Source of the DNA: G016756615 sp050958605
GTDB taxonomy: Bacteria > Pseudomonadota > Alphaproteobacteria > Rhizobiales > Rhizobiaceae
Direction: 5' to 3'
DNA length: 64,000 bases
Assembly (NCBI RefSeq): GCF_050958605.1
Contig: NZ_JBJHDO010000004.1
Location: forward strand, 248,001-312,000
Below are positions 7,771 through 17,016 of this stretch, in pieces (the first letter of the stretch is position 1; every line of letters begins with the position of its first letter). The position numbers were made by a program, and so were the translations under genes. The notes below the pieces were generated by a model. It ran no database searches. It saw only the letters and a list, made by a program, of their open reading frames with translations, and was not told the origin of the DNA.

Positions 7771-8739
7771 ATGCTTCGCTTCATGCTCCAGCGTGCCCTC
7801 TATGCGCTGCCGCTGATCCCAGTGGTTATCATCGTAATGTTCGTATTGCTGCACCTGATCCCTGGCGATCCGGTGCAGTCCCTGGTGGGTGACTACCCGG
7901 TCCCGCCTGCGTTCAGGGAGGCGATCGAGGAGAAATACAGGCTTAACGAGCCGCTTACAGTGCAGGTCGGCAGTTATCTGATCTCGGTCCTGCAAGGAGA
8001 TTTCGGCTTCTCCTACCAGCATCAGCGGCCCGTGCTCGATCTCGTCCTCGAGCGGGCACCGCGGACCATCCTGCTTGCGTCGGTCGGTTTCGCAGTGGCG
8101 ATCCCGCTCGGCATGCTGGTAGGCGTGCTCAGCGGAACATCGCGGAACCCGCGCACCGATAACGTGCTGACCACGACAGCTCTCGTCGCCTACGCAATTC
8201 CGACCTTCTGGTTGGGACAGTTGCTCATCATGTTCTTCGCACTGCGGCTCGGCTGGCTGCCTACCCAGGGAATCGGGCCGCTCGTCTCGCGCGCCCACGG
8301 CTTCGATTGGATCATGGAACGTGCACGCTATCTCGCGCTTCCCGCTCTCGCTTTCGCCATTCACGAGGGCATGCGCTTCGCCCGGATCATGCGTGCCAGC
8401 GTCATCGACACGCTCGCGCAGGGCTATGTCATCACAGCGCGCGCCAAGGGCCTCAGCCGCAACCAGATCGTCAGGCGACATGTGCTGCGTAATTCCAGCC
8501 TGCCGCTGGTCACGATCGCCGGCTACGCTTTCGGCTCGGCACTCGGCGGCGCGGTGCTACTCGAAACGGTCTTTACCTGGCCGGGGCTCGGCCTGCTGCT
8601 GGTCGATTCCATCCGCCTTCGCGACAACCTCACGGTCGTCGGCGTGGTCATCTTCTCGGCGATTGCCGTGATTGTGATGAACCTCGTGGTCGACATTCTC
8701 TACGCGCTGCTCGATCCGCGCATCCGGACGGCGAGGTGA
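7771..8739 (+). CDS. Peptide/nickel-type ABC transporter permease (DppB/OppB family)
   Basis: An inner-membrane permease of 322 residues with six predicted helices. The start MLRFMLQRALYALPLIPVV and 'LHLIPGDPVQ' are typical of the DppB N-terminus. The EAA loop that contacts the ATPase reads 'ARAKGLSRNQIVRRHVLRN'. It begins 17 bases after the amidohydrolase-like gene with GGAGG before the ATG, and belongs to a complete five-gene importer (7771-13159). Confidence 0.92.
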   Translation: MLRFMLQRALYALPLIPVVIIVMFVLLHLIPGDPVQSLVGDYPVPPAFREAIEEKYRLNEPLTVQVGSYLISVLQGDFGFSYQHQRPVLDLVLERAPRTILLASVGFAVAIPLGMLVGVLSGTSRNPRTDNVLTTTALVAYAIPTFWLGQLLIMFFALRLGWLPTQGIGPLVSRAHGFDWIMERARYLALPALAFAIHEGMRFARIMRASVIDTLAQGYVITARAKGLSRNQIVRRHVLRNSSLPLVTIAGYAFGSALGGAVLLETVFTWPGLGLLLVDSIRLRDNLTVVGVVIFSAIAVIVMNLVVDILYALLDPRIRTAR

Positions 8740-8746
8740 CGGTGTC

Positions 8747-9640
8747 ATGAGCGCATCCTTCCAAGCACCCGCAGCCCCCGTTAAACATACGGCCCGCTGG
8801 CGCCAGATGACCGGCAATCTGATGGGCACGCGCCACGGCGCAATTGGCGCGGTCATTCTTGGAACGTTGGCGCTGATCGCGATCCTGGCACCTGTCCTGG
8901 CACCGTTCACGCCGCTCCAGCAGACTTCCGGGAGTCTCGCTCCGCCATCTGCCCAGTTTCTGTTCGGCACCGACAACATCGGGCGCGATCTGTTCTCGCT
9001 GATCCTGTATGGCGCACGCTCGTCGCTGCTGGTGGGCATCGGTGCGGCGCTCGCCGCGCTGCTGGTAGGCGGCACGATAGGCATCCTCGCCGGCTACTTC
9101 CGAGGACCGGTGGAAGCCGTGATGATGCGCGTCATCGAGCTGTTCCAGACGCTTCCGGTCATCATGCTGGTGCTGTGTGCCGTGGCATTGTTCGGTTCCA
9201 ACTTCTGGCTTCTGATCACAGCAGTCGCTCTGGCCATCTGGCCGTTGGAGGCGCGCCTTATCTACGGCCAGTTCATCAAACTGCGCGAGCGCGATTTCGT
9301 TGCGGCTGCGCGCGTCGCGGGCCTGTCTACCCGCCACATCATCTTTCGCGAGATCCTACCCAATGCTGCGCAGCCGGTGATCGTGCAGATCGCGTTGGAT
9401 GCCAGCGTGGCGATCCTCATCGAGGCTGGTCTCGGGTTCCTCGGCCTTTCCGATCCTTCGATGGTAAGCTGGGGCCAACTGCTCTTCGTGGCGCAGGACT
9501 ACATGGACAGCGCCTGGTGGATGAGCGTTTTCCCCGGTGCTGCAATCTGCATCACCGTGGTTGGGCTCAACTTGTTCGCCGACGGGCTCAATGAGGTGTT
9601 CGATCCGCGCAGCACGCGTGGTGTGGGAGGACTTCAATGA
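8747..9640 (+). CDS. Peptide/nickel-type ABC transporter permease (DppC/OppC family)
   Basis: The second permease of the importer, 297 residues. A cytoplasmic N-terminus precedes the first helix ('GAVILGTLALIAILAPVLAP'). 'FGTDNIGRDLFSLILYGARS' is the DppC signature and 'AARVAGLSTRHIIFREILPN' the EAA loop. It follows the DppB gene after 7 bases and overlaps the next ATPase gene by 4 bases (ATGA), so translation is likely coupled. Confidence 0.92.
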   Translation: MSASFQAPAAPVKHTARWRQMTGNLMGTRHGAIGAVILGTLALIAILAPVLAPFTPLQQTSGSLAPPSAQFLFGTDNIGRDLFSLILYGARSSLLVGIGAALAALLVGGTIGILAGYFRGPVEAVMMRVIELFQTLPVIMLVLCAVALFGSNFWLLITAVALAIWPLEARLIYGQFIKLRERDFVAAARVAGLSTRHIIFREILPNAAQPVIVQIALDASVAILIEAGLGFLGLSDPSMVSWGQLLFVAQDYMDSAWWMSVFPGAAICITVVGLNLFADGLNEVFDPRSTRGVGGLQ

Positions 9641-10473
9641 AGGTTTCCCTTAGCCCTGCCGTGCCGCCGCCGTTGCTCCAGGTGCGCAATCTCAAAGTGC
9701 ATTTCCGCGTCGGGGATCGGCTTGTCCGTGCCGTCGACGATGTCGACTTTGACGTGAATGCGGGTGAATGCGTTGGCGTGGTGGGCGAATCGGGGTCGGG
9801 CAAGAGCACCCTGATCCGCGCGATCTCCCGCTTGATGCTGAACCTGCGCGTCGATCAGATCGCGGGCGATGTACGTTTCGAAGGTCGCGACTTGCTCGCC
9901 ATGCCGGATCGCGAGCTGCGCCTTCTGCGGCGTTCCCGCGGCTTCTCGATGATCTTCCAGGATCCACTCGGCTATTTGAACCCAACGCAACGCGTGGGGC
10001 GACAGATCGCCGAAGCGCTTTCTCCAGATGCTCGCAGTCGCTCGGAGAGCAGTCGCGTCAACGACCTGCTCGATGAAGTCGGGTTCCCGGATCCAAAGTC
10101 GGTCGCGCGGCGGTATCCGCACGAACTATCAGGAGGCATGCGCCAGCGGGTCATGATCGCCATGGCGCTTGCCAGCGACCCAAAGCTTCTGTTCGCCGAC
10201 GAACCCACGACCGCTCTGGACGCGACGGTCCAGTTGCAGGTGCTCCAGATGCTCTACCGGCTGCACAAGAACCGGAACATGGCCGTTGCGATCATCACCC
10301 ATGACCTCGGCGTGGTCGCCGAGATGTGCGATCGCGTCTACGTGATGCAGACCGGCAAGGTGCTGGAATCGGCTTCCACGGTCGATCTGTTCGAGCGTCC
10401 TCAGCATCCCTATTCGGCTCGGCTGGTCGACCTCAGCGCCCATCGCACTGACGAGACGAGGGCTCGCGCATGA
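9637..10473 (+). CDS. ABC transporter ATP-binding protein (DppD/OppD family)
   Basis: A 278-residue ATPase. Walker A is GESGSGKST, the Q-loop lies at 'MIFQDPLGYLNP', the signature is LSGGMRQR, and Walker B is LLFADEPTTALD followed by the H-loop in 'IITHDLGVVAEMCDRVYVM'. It appears shorter than many DppD proteins: the C-terminal Cys-containing oligopeptide tail is missing, whereas the partner at 10470 has it. It overlaps both neighbours by 4 bases. Confidence 0.92.
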   Translation: MKVSLSPAVPPPLLQVRNLKVHFRVGDRLVRAVDDVDFDVNAGECVGVVGESGSGKSTLIRAISRLMLNLRVDQIAGDVRFEGRDLLAMPDRELRLLRRSRGFSMIFQDPLGYLNPTQRVGRQIAEALSPDARSRSESSRVNDLLDEVGFPDPKSVARRYPHELSGGMRQRVMIAMALASDPKLLFADEPTTALDATVQLQVLQMLYRLHKNRNMAVAIITHDLGVVAEMCDRVYVMQTGKVLESASTVDLFERPQHPYSARLVDLSAHRTDETRARA

Positions 10474-11540
10474 CTCAGCCCATCCTCAGTCTCTGTGGCA
10501 TCGCCCGCAGCTACAGGAGCCGCAAGACCAGCGGGTGGGGCTGGACAACTGTTCATGCGGCGGTGGACGTGAACCTGGAGGTGCGCGAAGGCGAGACGCT
10601 GGCAATCGTCGGAGAATCCGGCTCTGGCAAGAGCACGCTGGCCAAGCTGTTGCTGATGCTGCAGCCGCCGTCAGGCGGGGACGTCAAGTTCCACGGCGTT
10701 TCACTGGCTCGCCTCGACAAGCGACAGCGCGAGGAATACCGGCGGCAGGTCCAGGCGGTATTCCAGGATCCGGCATCCTCGCTCAACCCCATGATGACGG
10801 TCGAACGGACCCTCGGCTACATCGTCCGCCGCTACGAACTGGCAAGCCGGGCAAACGAACGAACTTTCATCCAGAAGCAACTCGCCTCCGTCGGCCTGAC
10901 CCCGGCCGAGCAGTACCTCGACCGGTTTCCGCATCAGCTTTCGGGGGGCCAGCAACAGCGTATCGCAATTGCACGGGCCATGATGCTGGAGCCGAAGGTG
11001 ATCATTGCAGACGAGCCCCTGTCGAGCCTCGACATGTCGATCCAGGCCCAAGTCCTGCGGCTTATGATGGACCTGCGGAAGCGCACGAATGTGGGTTTCG
11101 TGGTGATCAGCCACGACCTCGGCGCGATGCAGTCGATCGCCGACCGCACGGCGGTGATGTATCGCGGCCGCATCGTGGAGATCGGCGCGGATGTCTACAC
11201 GCGTCCCGTCCATCCCTATACGAGGCTTCTGCTCGACGCGCGGCTGGCGCCCGACCCGCGGGCAGGGCGCATCAGATCGCTCGCGGCCGAGCGCCCGGTT
11301 CCACCCCGCGCTCTTAAGGGTGCCGGAGGCTGCCGCTTCAGGAATCGCTGCCCTTCCGCCATCGAAAGATGCGCAGCCGAGGAACCTGCCCTGCGCCCCG
11401 TCGCTGGCGGGGCGACGCAGGTTGCCTGCCATCGCGCCGAAGAACTCATGGGATTGGTTGCGGCGTCCGCATCCAAAAAGCCGTCCCCGTCGAGGGAAGG
11501 AACAGTGCCTACACTGGTCAACAAGGGAGAGAGACAGTGA
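10470..11540 (+). CDS. ABC transporter ATP-binding protein (DppF/OppF family)
   Basis: The second ATPase, 356 residues. Walker A is GESGSGKST, the signature LSGGQQQR and Walker B VIIADEPLSSLD. The C-terminal oligopeptide-transporter tail contains 'CRFRNRCPSAIERCAAEEP', a cysteine set that in some DppD/F proteins binds an Fe-S cluster. It overlaps the DppD-like gene by 4 bases and the substrate-binding protein gene by 4 bases (GTGA). Confidence 0.92.
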   Translation: MTQPILSLCGIARSYRSRKTSGWGWTTVHAAVDVNLEVREGETLAIVGESGSGKSTLAKLLLMLQPPSGGDVKFHGVSLARLDKRQREEYRRQVQAVFQDPASSLNPMMTVERTLGYIVRRYELASRANERTFIQKQLASVGLTPAEQYLDRFPHQLSGGQQQRIAIARAMMLEPKVIIADEPLSSLDMSIQAQVLRLMMDLRKRTNVGFVVISHDLGAMQSIADRTAVMYRGRIVEIGADVYTRPVHPYTRLLLDARLAPDPRAGRIRSLAAERPVPPRALKGAGGCRFRNRCPSAIERCAAEEPALRPVAGGATQVACHRAEELMGLVAASASKKPSPSREGTVPTLVNKGERQ

Positions 11541-13159
11541 AGCAGTGGTATCCAGGGAAGACCGCAATCCGAGTGTCTGCAGCGGTGCTCGCTGCCGGCA
11601 TCAGCGTATTTGCGATGACGGCTCGTGCGGAGGAGGGGACGCCCGAAAAGGGGGGCACCGTCATTGCGGCGTTGAACTCGACGACCATTCCGACCCTCAA
11701 CACCCAGCTCACCTCTTCGGTGCCGGCACTGTTCGCGGCCGACGTGTGGGCCGATGGCCTGATGACCTACGACCGGGAAGGTAACCGACTGCCGCGCCTG
11801 GCGACATCGTGGGAGGCTTCGGAGGACGGCAAGACCTATACGTTCAAGCTACGCGAAGGCGTAAAGTGGTCGGATGGCCAGCCTTTCACGGCCGAAGACG
11901 TCGTGTTCACCCTGAAGGCATTCGGCAAGTACAATACCTATCTCACGAAGCTCATCCCGCTTGTCGAGGATGCCTCCGCACCCGACGCCACGACTTTCGT
12001 TCTCAAGCTTAAGCAGCCGCTGACGGCGACGCTCGATCTCTTCGACAAGGAGGTCTTCCCGCTGATGCCGAAGCACATTTATGACGGCCAGGACGTGGCC
12101 ACCCATCCGGCCAACCTGGCACCCGTCGGGCTCGGACCCTTCAAGTTCGACAGCTGGCAAAGCGGACAGTCGATCACCTTCGTGCGTAACGAGAACTATT
12201 GGGATCAGGGCAAGCCCTATCTCGACTCGGTCATCTTCGCGCTGATTCCGAATCCGCAGCAGCGGCTGAACGCCATCATCAATGGGGAAGTGAACTGGTT
12301 CCGGCCGGAGGTGTCGCAGGTGAAGGCTACGCAGGAGGCTGCCGAGAACGGCAAGTTCAAGGTCGTCCAGATCGTCAACAACGCACCCGAGACGGCCGTC
12401 GTCGACCTCAACTTGACGCGAGAGCCTCTCACGAACGCCAAGGTGCGTCAGGCGCTCTTCCATGCCATCGACCGCGAGCGTATCGCGCAGGACGTCTATC
12501 AGGGGCTTGCCAGCCCGGCGAAGAACGCCATTCCGACCCAGTTCAAGGAGCTCCACGATCCGTCCGTCGATTACGACAAGCTATATCCCTTCGACCCGGA
12601 GAAGGCCGGCAAGCTGCTCGATGAGGCAGGGTACCCGCTGAAGGACGGCAAGCGCTTCAGCCTCGAGCTCGCCGTCATCTCGGTCCAGCCTTACAATTCC
12701 GTCGCCCAGGTGGTGCAGTCGCAATGGTCGGCGATCGGCATCGACGTGAAGCTGGCCGCGCTCGACCAGCAGATCTGGACCAACAAGGTCTATAAGAAAC
12801 GCGACTTCGACGCATCGGTTATCTCGCTCACCGGGCGTACCAATCCCGTCCTCGGCGTAGACCGCAGCTTCGTGTGCAACGAGGGCAGCGTGCCCTATGC
12901 CAACCCGACCGGCTATTGCAACCCTGAGTTCGATGCCGCTGCACTGGCCGCCTCGGCCGCGCCTCTCGGCAAGCAACGCGAACCCTACCGCAAATACGCC
13001 GAGATCGTCGCCCGCGACCTGAACCAACTGCAGCTCACCAACGCGCAGGTCTACGAGGCGGTGACGACGAACCTGAAGGGGCTCGATGCCCAGTTCAACT
13101 TCTCGTTCAACACCCATCCCAACTGGGCGGAAGCGTGGCTTCCGGCCAGCGAGCAGTAA
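11537..13159 (+). CDS. Periplasmic substrate-binding protein of the peptide/nickel ABC transporter (family 5)
   Basis: A 540-residue family-5 extracellular solute-binding protein. From the GTG at 11537 the N-terminus is a clear Sec signal (KQWYPGKTAIRVSAAVLAAG then an AxA site near 'MTARAEE'). The domain features 'GLMTYDREGNRLPRLATSWE', 'FKLREGVKWSDGQPFTAEDV' and 'NAKVRQALFHAIDRERIAQ' are standard. A longer reading from 11369 would hide the signal peptide and overlap the ATPase gene. The ligand is probably not a plain peptide, given the acyl-CoA metabolism genes downstream, but this is inference. Confidence 0.92.
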   Translation: MKQWYPGKTAIRVSAAVLAAGISVFAMTARAEEGTPEKGGTVIAALNSTTIPTLNTQLTSSVPALFAADVWADGLMTYDREGNRLPRLATSWEASEDGKTYTFKLREGVKWSDGQPFTAEDVVFTLKAFGKYNTYLTKLIPLVEDASAPDATTFVLKLKQPLTATLDLFDKEVFPLMPKHIYDGQDVATHPANLAPVGLGPFKFDSWQSGQSITFVRNENYWDQGKPYLDSVIFALIPNPQQRLNAIINGEVNWFRPEVSQVKATQEAAENGKFKVVQIVNNAPETAVVDLNLTREPLTNAKVRQALFHAIDRERIAQDVYQGLASPAKNAIPTQFKELHDPSVDYDKLYPFDPEKAGKLLDEAGYPLKDGKRFSLELAVISVQPYNSVAQVVQSQWSAIGIDVKLAALDQQIWTNKVYKKRDFDASVISLTGRTNPVLGVDRSFVCNEGSVPYANPTGYCNPEFDAAALAASAAPLGKQREPYRKYAEIVARDLNQLQLTNAQVYEAVTTNLKGLDAQFNFSFNTHPNWAEAWLPASEQ

Positions 13160-13240
13160 CCACCACCACTTTCCCCAGATGGGCGAGCCATGCAGCCATT
13201 CCGGCTGCATGCGGCCTCCTTGCGACCAAAGGACACGACA

Positions 13241-15358
13241 TTGCATATAGACGTCTCTTCCATGGTGCGGCCTCGTTCGGTCGCAATTATCGGCGCGTCC
13301 GCGAAGCGGATGACGCAAGGCAATGTGGTCATCAGCAATCTCAAGGACTGGGGTTACAAGGGCGCGGTACTCCCGGTCCATCCGCAGGCGAAGGAGATCG
13401 ACGGTCTGTCTGCAGTGAACAGCGTGGCCGAACTGCCGTCCGAGACCGATCTAGCCATCGTCGCCATTCCGGCGGCACAGGTGAAGCCGATCCTGGACGA
13501 GCTCGAGGATAGTCCCGTCCGCTCCGCAATCGTCTTCACCAACGGCTTCTCCGGCGAGGAAGAGCGCTCCATCCGCGAGATGAGCGGCAGGAGCCGCCTC
13601 ATCGTCCACGGCCCCAACTGCATGGGCCTGGTGAACTTTACCGATTCCATCCCGCTTTACCCGTCGCGACCTTCCTTGCGACTGCGTCCCGGCAAGGTCG
13701 CGCTGGTGGCTCAGTCGGGCTCGGCCGCGATCTCTGTCATGAACTCCACCGTGGCTGGATTGTCCAAGGTCGTGACCATGGGCAGCGAGTTTCATGTCGG
13801 TGCCGCAGACTACATCCGTTGGCTGGCCGACGACGATTCCACGACCACGATCGGCGTCGTCGCCGAGTCGATCAAGGACCCAGTCGCACTTGCCCTCGCA
13901 GCGGAGGCGGTCCACGCGGCCGGCAAGTCGTTAGTCGTACTGAAGGTGGGGCGCACGGCTTCCGGCTTGGCAGCAACGCAGGCTCACACCGGAGCGCTCG
14001 TCAGCGACAGCGACGCCTACAACGACTTCTTCCACTCCACCAATATCGCCACTGTGGCCGATTATGACGAACTGATCGCGTCCCTGGAATGCGCGGCCAT
14101 TGCCCGGAAAATGGTCGGCGGTACGGATCTCGGCATCATCGGCATCTCCGGCGGACAGACCGCGCTTGCGTGCGACGTTGCCGAACTGAACGGCATTGGC
14201 GTAGCAACCTTCGGCGAGGCAACGAAGCAGCGGCTGCTGAAAGCGTTGCCCGGCGGTTCCGGCAGCAATCCGATCGATTTCGGCGCAACCGTCAATGTCG
14301 ACGACCGCGATACACCAGAGGCTATCGCCGCCGTGTTCGATGACCGGAATGTCGGAGCGGTCGTTGCCTTTCAAGACACCCAGGAGAGCCTGAACCCGGC
14401 AACGCTGGCGAACTACATGGGCATCCTGAACGTCTATGCCGAAACTGGCAGCGCCGCTCCGAAACCAATGGTCGTCGTGTCGCCGACGTCGGAGAATGTA
14501 GATCCGGGTGTGCGCGACCTGCTTGCAAGGCACAACGTGCCGCTGATCCGTGGCTTGACGCCCGGCCTTCGGGCTGTTGGTAATCTGCGGCTTGGCCGCA
14601 AGGACATAGCTGGCGCCTGGGCGAAGGAGCGAAGCCCAGGCCGCGAGCCATTTCATCCTCGGGCCAGTGAGATCCGCGCCGAGCTATCACGTCTTTCAGG
14701 TCCGCTTAGCCCGAAGCGCAGTTTCCGTATTTTGCATGAGTACGGGCTGCCGGTCGTGAGGTCGATTATTGTCGGCGAGGCGGATGAGGCCGCAGAACGC
14801 TGTGGCGAGATCGGTTTTCCGATGGTGGTGAAGGTCGCGGCGCGGGACATCCAGCATCGCTCGGATGTCGGCGGCGTGGTCGTGGGAGTTGGGGATGTGG
14901 AGAGCCTGCGCGAAGCGATCGCTCGGATCGGTAGGAACGTCGCGAAGGCCAGACCTGGCGTCGTGATCGACGGCTACGAATTACAGGAGCAAATCGTCGG
15001 CGGTGTCGAGGCCATGGCCGGATTTACCGCCGCCGAGCCGTTCGGCCCGTTGGTGGTGGTCGGGAGCGGTGGGACTCTGGTCGAGGTGATGGCCGACCGT
15101 GCCGTCAAGCTCGCGCCGTTCGACGAGGCCACCGCGACGGAGATGCTGGCAAAAACAAAACTGGCCAAGGTGCTTAGCGGACATCGAAACCTGATCCCCG
15201 TGACCGACCTCTCCCATCTGGCGGATGCTGCGGTGAAGCTGTCGCAACTCGCCAGCGACCTGCGTGGCATCATGATTGCCTGTGACATCAACCCGATTGT
15301 GGTTCGCAAGGGGACCGGTGACGTACGCATCGTCGACGCGCTTTGCATCTGCGCTTGA
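13241..15358 (+). CDS. NDP-forming acyl-CoA synthetase (acetate-CoA ligase family, fused alpha/beta)
   Basis: Activates a carboxylic acid to its CoA thioester with ADP or GDP release through a phosphohistidine. Domains in order are CoA-binding Rossmann ('MVRPRSVAIIGASAKRMTQG'), two succinyl-CoA-ligase-like domains, and a C-terminal ATP-grasp ('GFPMVVKVAARDIQHRSDVG', 'MIACDINPIVV'). The catalytic His lies in AHTGAL (about residue 249). I prefer the TTG at 13241, preceded by AAAGGA; an ATG at 13190 would add 17 residues. Its place directly after the importer suggests it activates the imported acid or a product of it. Confidence 0.85.
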   Translation: MHIDVSSMVRPRSVAIIGASAKRMTQGNVVISNLKDWGYKGAVLPVHPQAKEIDGLSAVNSVAELPSETDLAIVAIPAAQVKPILDELEDSPVRSAIVFTNGFSGEEERSIREMSGRSRLIVHGPNCMGLVNFTDSIPLYPSRPSLRLRPGKVALVAQSGSAAISVMNSTVAGLSKVVTMGSEFHVGAADYIRWLADDDSTTTIGVVAESIKDPVALALAAEAVHAAGKSLVVLKVGRTASGLAATQAHTGALVSDSDAYNDFFHSTNIATVADYDELIASLECAAIARKMVGGTDLGIIGISGGQTALACDVAELNGIGVATFGEATKQRLLKALPGGSGSNPIDFGATVNVDDRDTPEAIAAVFDDRNVGAVVAFQDTQESLNPATLANYMGILNVYAETGSAAPKPMVVVSPTSENVDPGVRDLLARHNVPLIRGLTPGLRAVGNLRLGRKDIAGAWAKERSPGREPFHPRASEIRAELSRLSGPLSPKRSFRILHEYGLPVVRSIIVGEADEAAERCGEIGFPMVVKVAARDIQHRSDVGGVVVGVGDVESLREAIARIGRNVAKARPGVVIDGYELQEQIVGGVEAMAGFTAAEPFGPLVVVGSGGTLVEVMADRAVKLAPFDEATATEMLAKTKLAKVLSGHRNLIPVTDLSHLADAAVKLSQLASDLRGIMIACDINPIVVRKGTGDVRIVDALCICA

Positions 15359-15414
15359 GGCTTGGATACTCCCTCTGATTATGCCCCGAAGCGGCCAGTA
15401 ACTGGAGAAGTGTA

Positions 15415-16389
15415 ATGAGAGCCGTCATCTGCAAGGAATTCGGCTCGTTCGAGTCGCTGGCCGTCGAACACTTCGACCTGCCTCCACCCCAATCAGGTCA
15501 GGCCCGCATCCGGGTTGAGGCGGCCGGGGTCAACTTTCCCGACACGCTGATGGTGCAGGGGAAGTACCAGGTGCGGCCGGATCGGCCCTTCGTGCCGGGA
15601 GCCGAGCTTGCTGGCGTCGTCGAAGTGGTCGGGGAGGGGGCCGGTGATTTCAGGCCTGGCATGAAGGTCATTGGCATGGTCGGCCTGGGCGCTTTCGCCG
15701 AAGCTGCAAATGTACGAACGTCGCGCCTGCTGAGACGGCCCGAGGGCATGGACGCCGTGACAGCCGCCGGCTTCTCCATGACCTACGGCACCAGTATGCA
15801 TGCACTGAAGCAACGTGCCCGCTTGAAATCTGGCGAGACGCTTCTTGTGCTTGGCGCGAGCGGCGGTGTCGGTCTTGCTGCGGTCGAAATCGGCAAGGCA
15901 ATGGGCGCAACCGTTATCGCTGCCGCGAGCAGCCAGGAGAAGCTGAAGGTCGCCGCTGACGCCGGCGCCGACCACCTGATCGATTATCAGAGCGAATCCG
16001 TGAAGGACCGTGTCAAGGAAATCACCGGCGGTAAAGGAGCCGATGTCGCATATGATCCCGTCGGTGGAGACTTCCTCGAGGAAGCTGTGCGAGCCAGCGC
16101 GTGGGAGGGACGCGTGCTCGTTGTCGGCTTCGCTTCCGGAACGATCCCGCGCGTGCCCGCCAATCTGCTGCTGCTCAAGGGCTGCGCTCTTGTCGGGGTG
16201 TTCTTCGGTACGTTCCGCGACAAGGATCCGGAGGCAAACCGGCAGAACTTCGAGGAGTTGTTCGAGTGGTTCGAACAGGGCAAGCTGAAACCGCTGGTGA
16301 GCCGCACAATGGACATTTCCGAAGTCGTGAGCGCCTTCGAAGTGCTGGTGAGCCGACAGGCCATCGGCAAGATCGTCCTGACGACATGA
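15415..16389 (+). CDS. NADPH:quinone oxidoreductase-type medium-chain dehydrogenase/reductase
   Basis: A zinc-free MDR protein of 324 residues. It has the N-terminal GroES-like domain ('GVNFPDTLMVQGKYQVRPD') and an NAD(P)-binding GxGxxG-like motif in 'LVLGASGGVGLAAVEIGKAM'. The cysteine and histidine ligands of zinc alcohol dehydrogenases are not present. Such enzymes reduce enoyl or quinone substrates, and in this operon an enoyl-CoA or enone reduction is plausible but unproven. It overlaps the thioesterase gene by 4 bases (ATGA). Confidence 0.85.
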   Translation: MRAVICKEFGSFESLAVEHFDLPPPQSGQARIRVEAAGVNFPDTLMVQGKYQVRPDRPFVPGAELAGVVEVVGEGAGDFRPGMKVIGMVGLGAFAEAANVRTSRLLRRPEGMDAVTAAGFSMTYGTSMHALKQRARLKSGETLLVLGASGGVGLAAVEIGKAMGATVIAAASSQEKLKVAADAGADHLIDYQSESVKDRVKEITGGKGADVAYDPVGGDFLEEAVRASAWEGRVLVVGFASGTIPRVPANLLLLKGCALVGVFFGTFRDKDPEANRQNFEELFEWFEQGKLKPLVSRTMDISEVVSAFEVLVSRQAIGKIVLTT

Positions 16390-16814
16390 GCGAGCATCTT
16401 TCAGCCAGCTATAGCGGGATTGGGATCTTCGCCCATATCGGCTTGCGTCTCACCCACTCCGAAGAAGGCAGAGTCGTAGGCGGACTCGATGTGGGACCGG
16501 AGCATCGCAATCGCGCCGGTTACGTGCATGGCGGCGTGTTGTGCACGATGCTTGACTTCGCAGCCTGCGCGGCCGGGCTGCATTCCGAGGCCGGTGAGCG
16601 CCGCCGTCTCGCTGTGACACTGTCCCTGTCGACGCAGTTCACAAAGGCCGTGGACGGGGGACACCTTCGCGTCGAAGGTCAGCTTCTCTCCGCCGGGCGC
16701 AAGACCTATACCGCCGATGCTCGGGTCTACGATGACAGCGGCGACCTGGTCGCTCACGCGATCGGCACCTTTCAGTGGCGGCCGGGCAGCGAGCCAGCTG
16801 CCGCTGCCTTCTAA
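16386..16814 (+). CDS. PaaI-type hotdog-fold thioesterase
   Basis: A 142-residue single hotdog domain. 'RNRAGYVHGGVLCTMLDFAA' carries the HGG motif of the PaaI group, with the Asp shortly downstream as the likely catalytic acid, and 'GRKTYTADARVYDDSGDLVA' forms the later strands. It probably hydrolyses an acyl-CoA formed in this pathway. Its ATG overlaps the reductase stop, and it was the last intact gene before the IS-related break at 16883. Confidence 0.85.
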   Translation: MSEHLSASYSGIGIFAHIGLRLTHSEEGRVVGGLDVGPEHRNRAGYVHGGVLCTMLDFAACAAGLHSEAGERRRLAVTLSLSTQFTKAVDGGHLRVEGQLLSAGRKTYTADARVYDDSGDLVAHAIGTFQWRPGSEPAAAAF

Positions 16815-16847
16815 ATGGAAGGCAAAACCAGGAAAAGGAGACCCGAC

Positions 16848-16892
16848 ATGTGGCAGAGACAGGGCAGGGGGTTTCCCATCCCTGCAAAGTAG
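16848..16892 (+). pseudogene. Operon gene truncated after 12 codons by an IS end
   Basis: A strong ribosome site (AAAAGGAG, 16833-16840) lies eight bases before ATG 16848. The frame reads MWQRQGRGFPIP and then enters the IS end TGCAAAGTAGAAATGTCG, which supplies an immediate TAG stop (AK*). This looks like the next gene of the catabolic operon, beheaded by insertion. Its identity cannot be recovered from 12 residues. Confidence 0.5.
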
Positions 16893-16900
16893 AAATGTCG
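16883..16900 (+). repeat. ISNCY-like terminal sequence (copy 1)
   Basis: TGCAAAGTAGAAATGTCG. Near-identical 18-mers occur at 17707-17724 and, inverted, at 19146-19163 and 19170-19187 beside the transposase remnant. About 45 bp inside this end, the sequence around CACGACGAGAGCGTCCGATC (from 16929) matches with a few changes the sequence at 17789 inside copy 2. Both are therefore diverged ends of the same element type. Confidence 0.6.
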
Positions 16901-17016
16901 TCTCAAGCCGTGGCCTGTTCCTCCAGGCACGACGAGAGCGTCCGATCGGGGGCTAGCCGGTCGCCGTCCGGGCAATTGGGTTGTCAGCTTCACCGCCGTT
17001 AGGCTATCCGGTGGAA

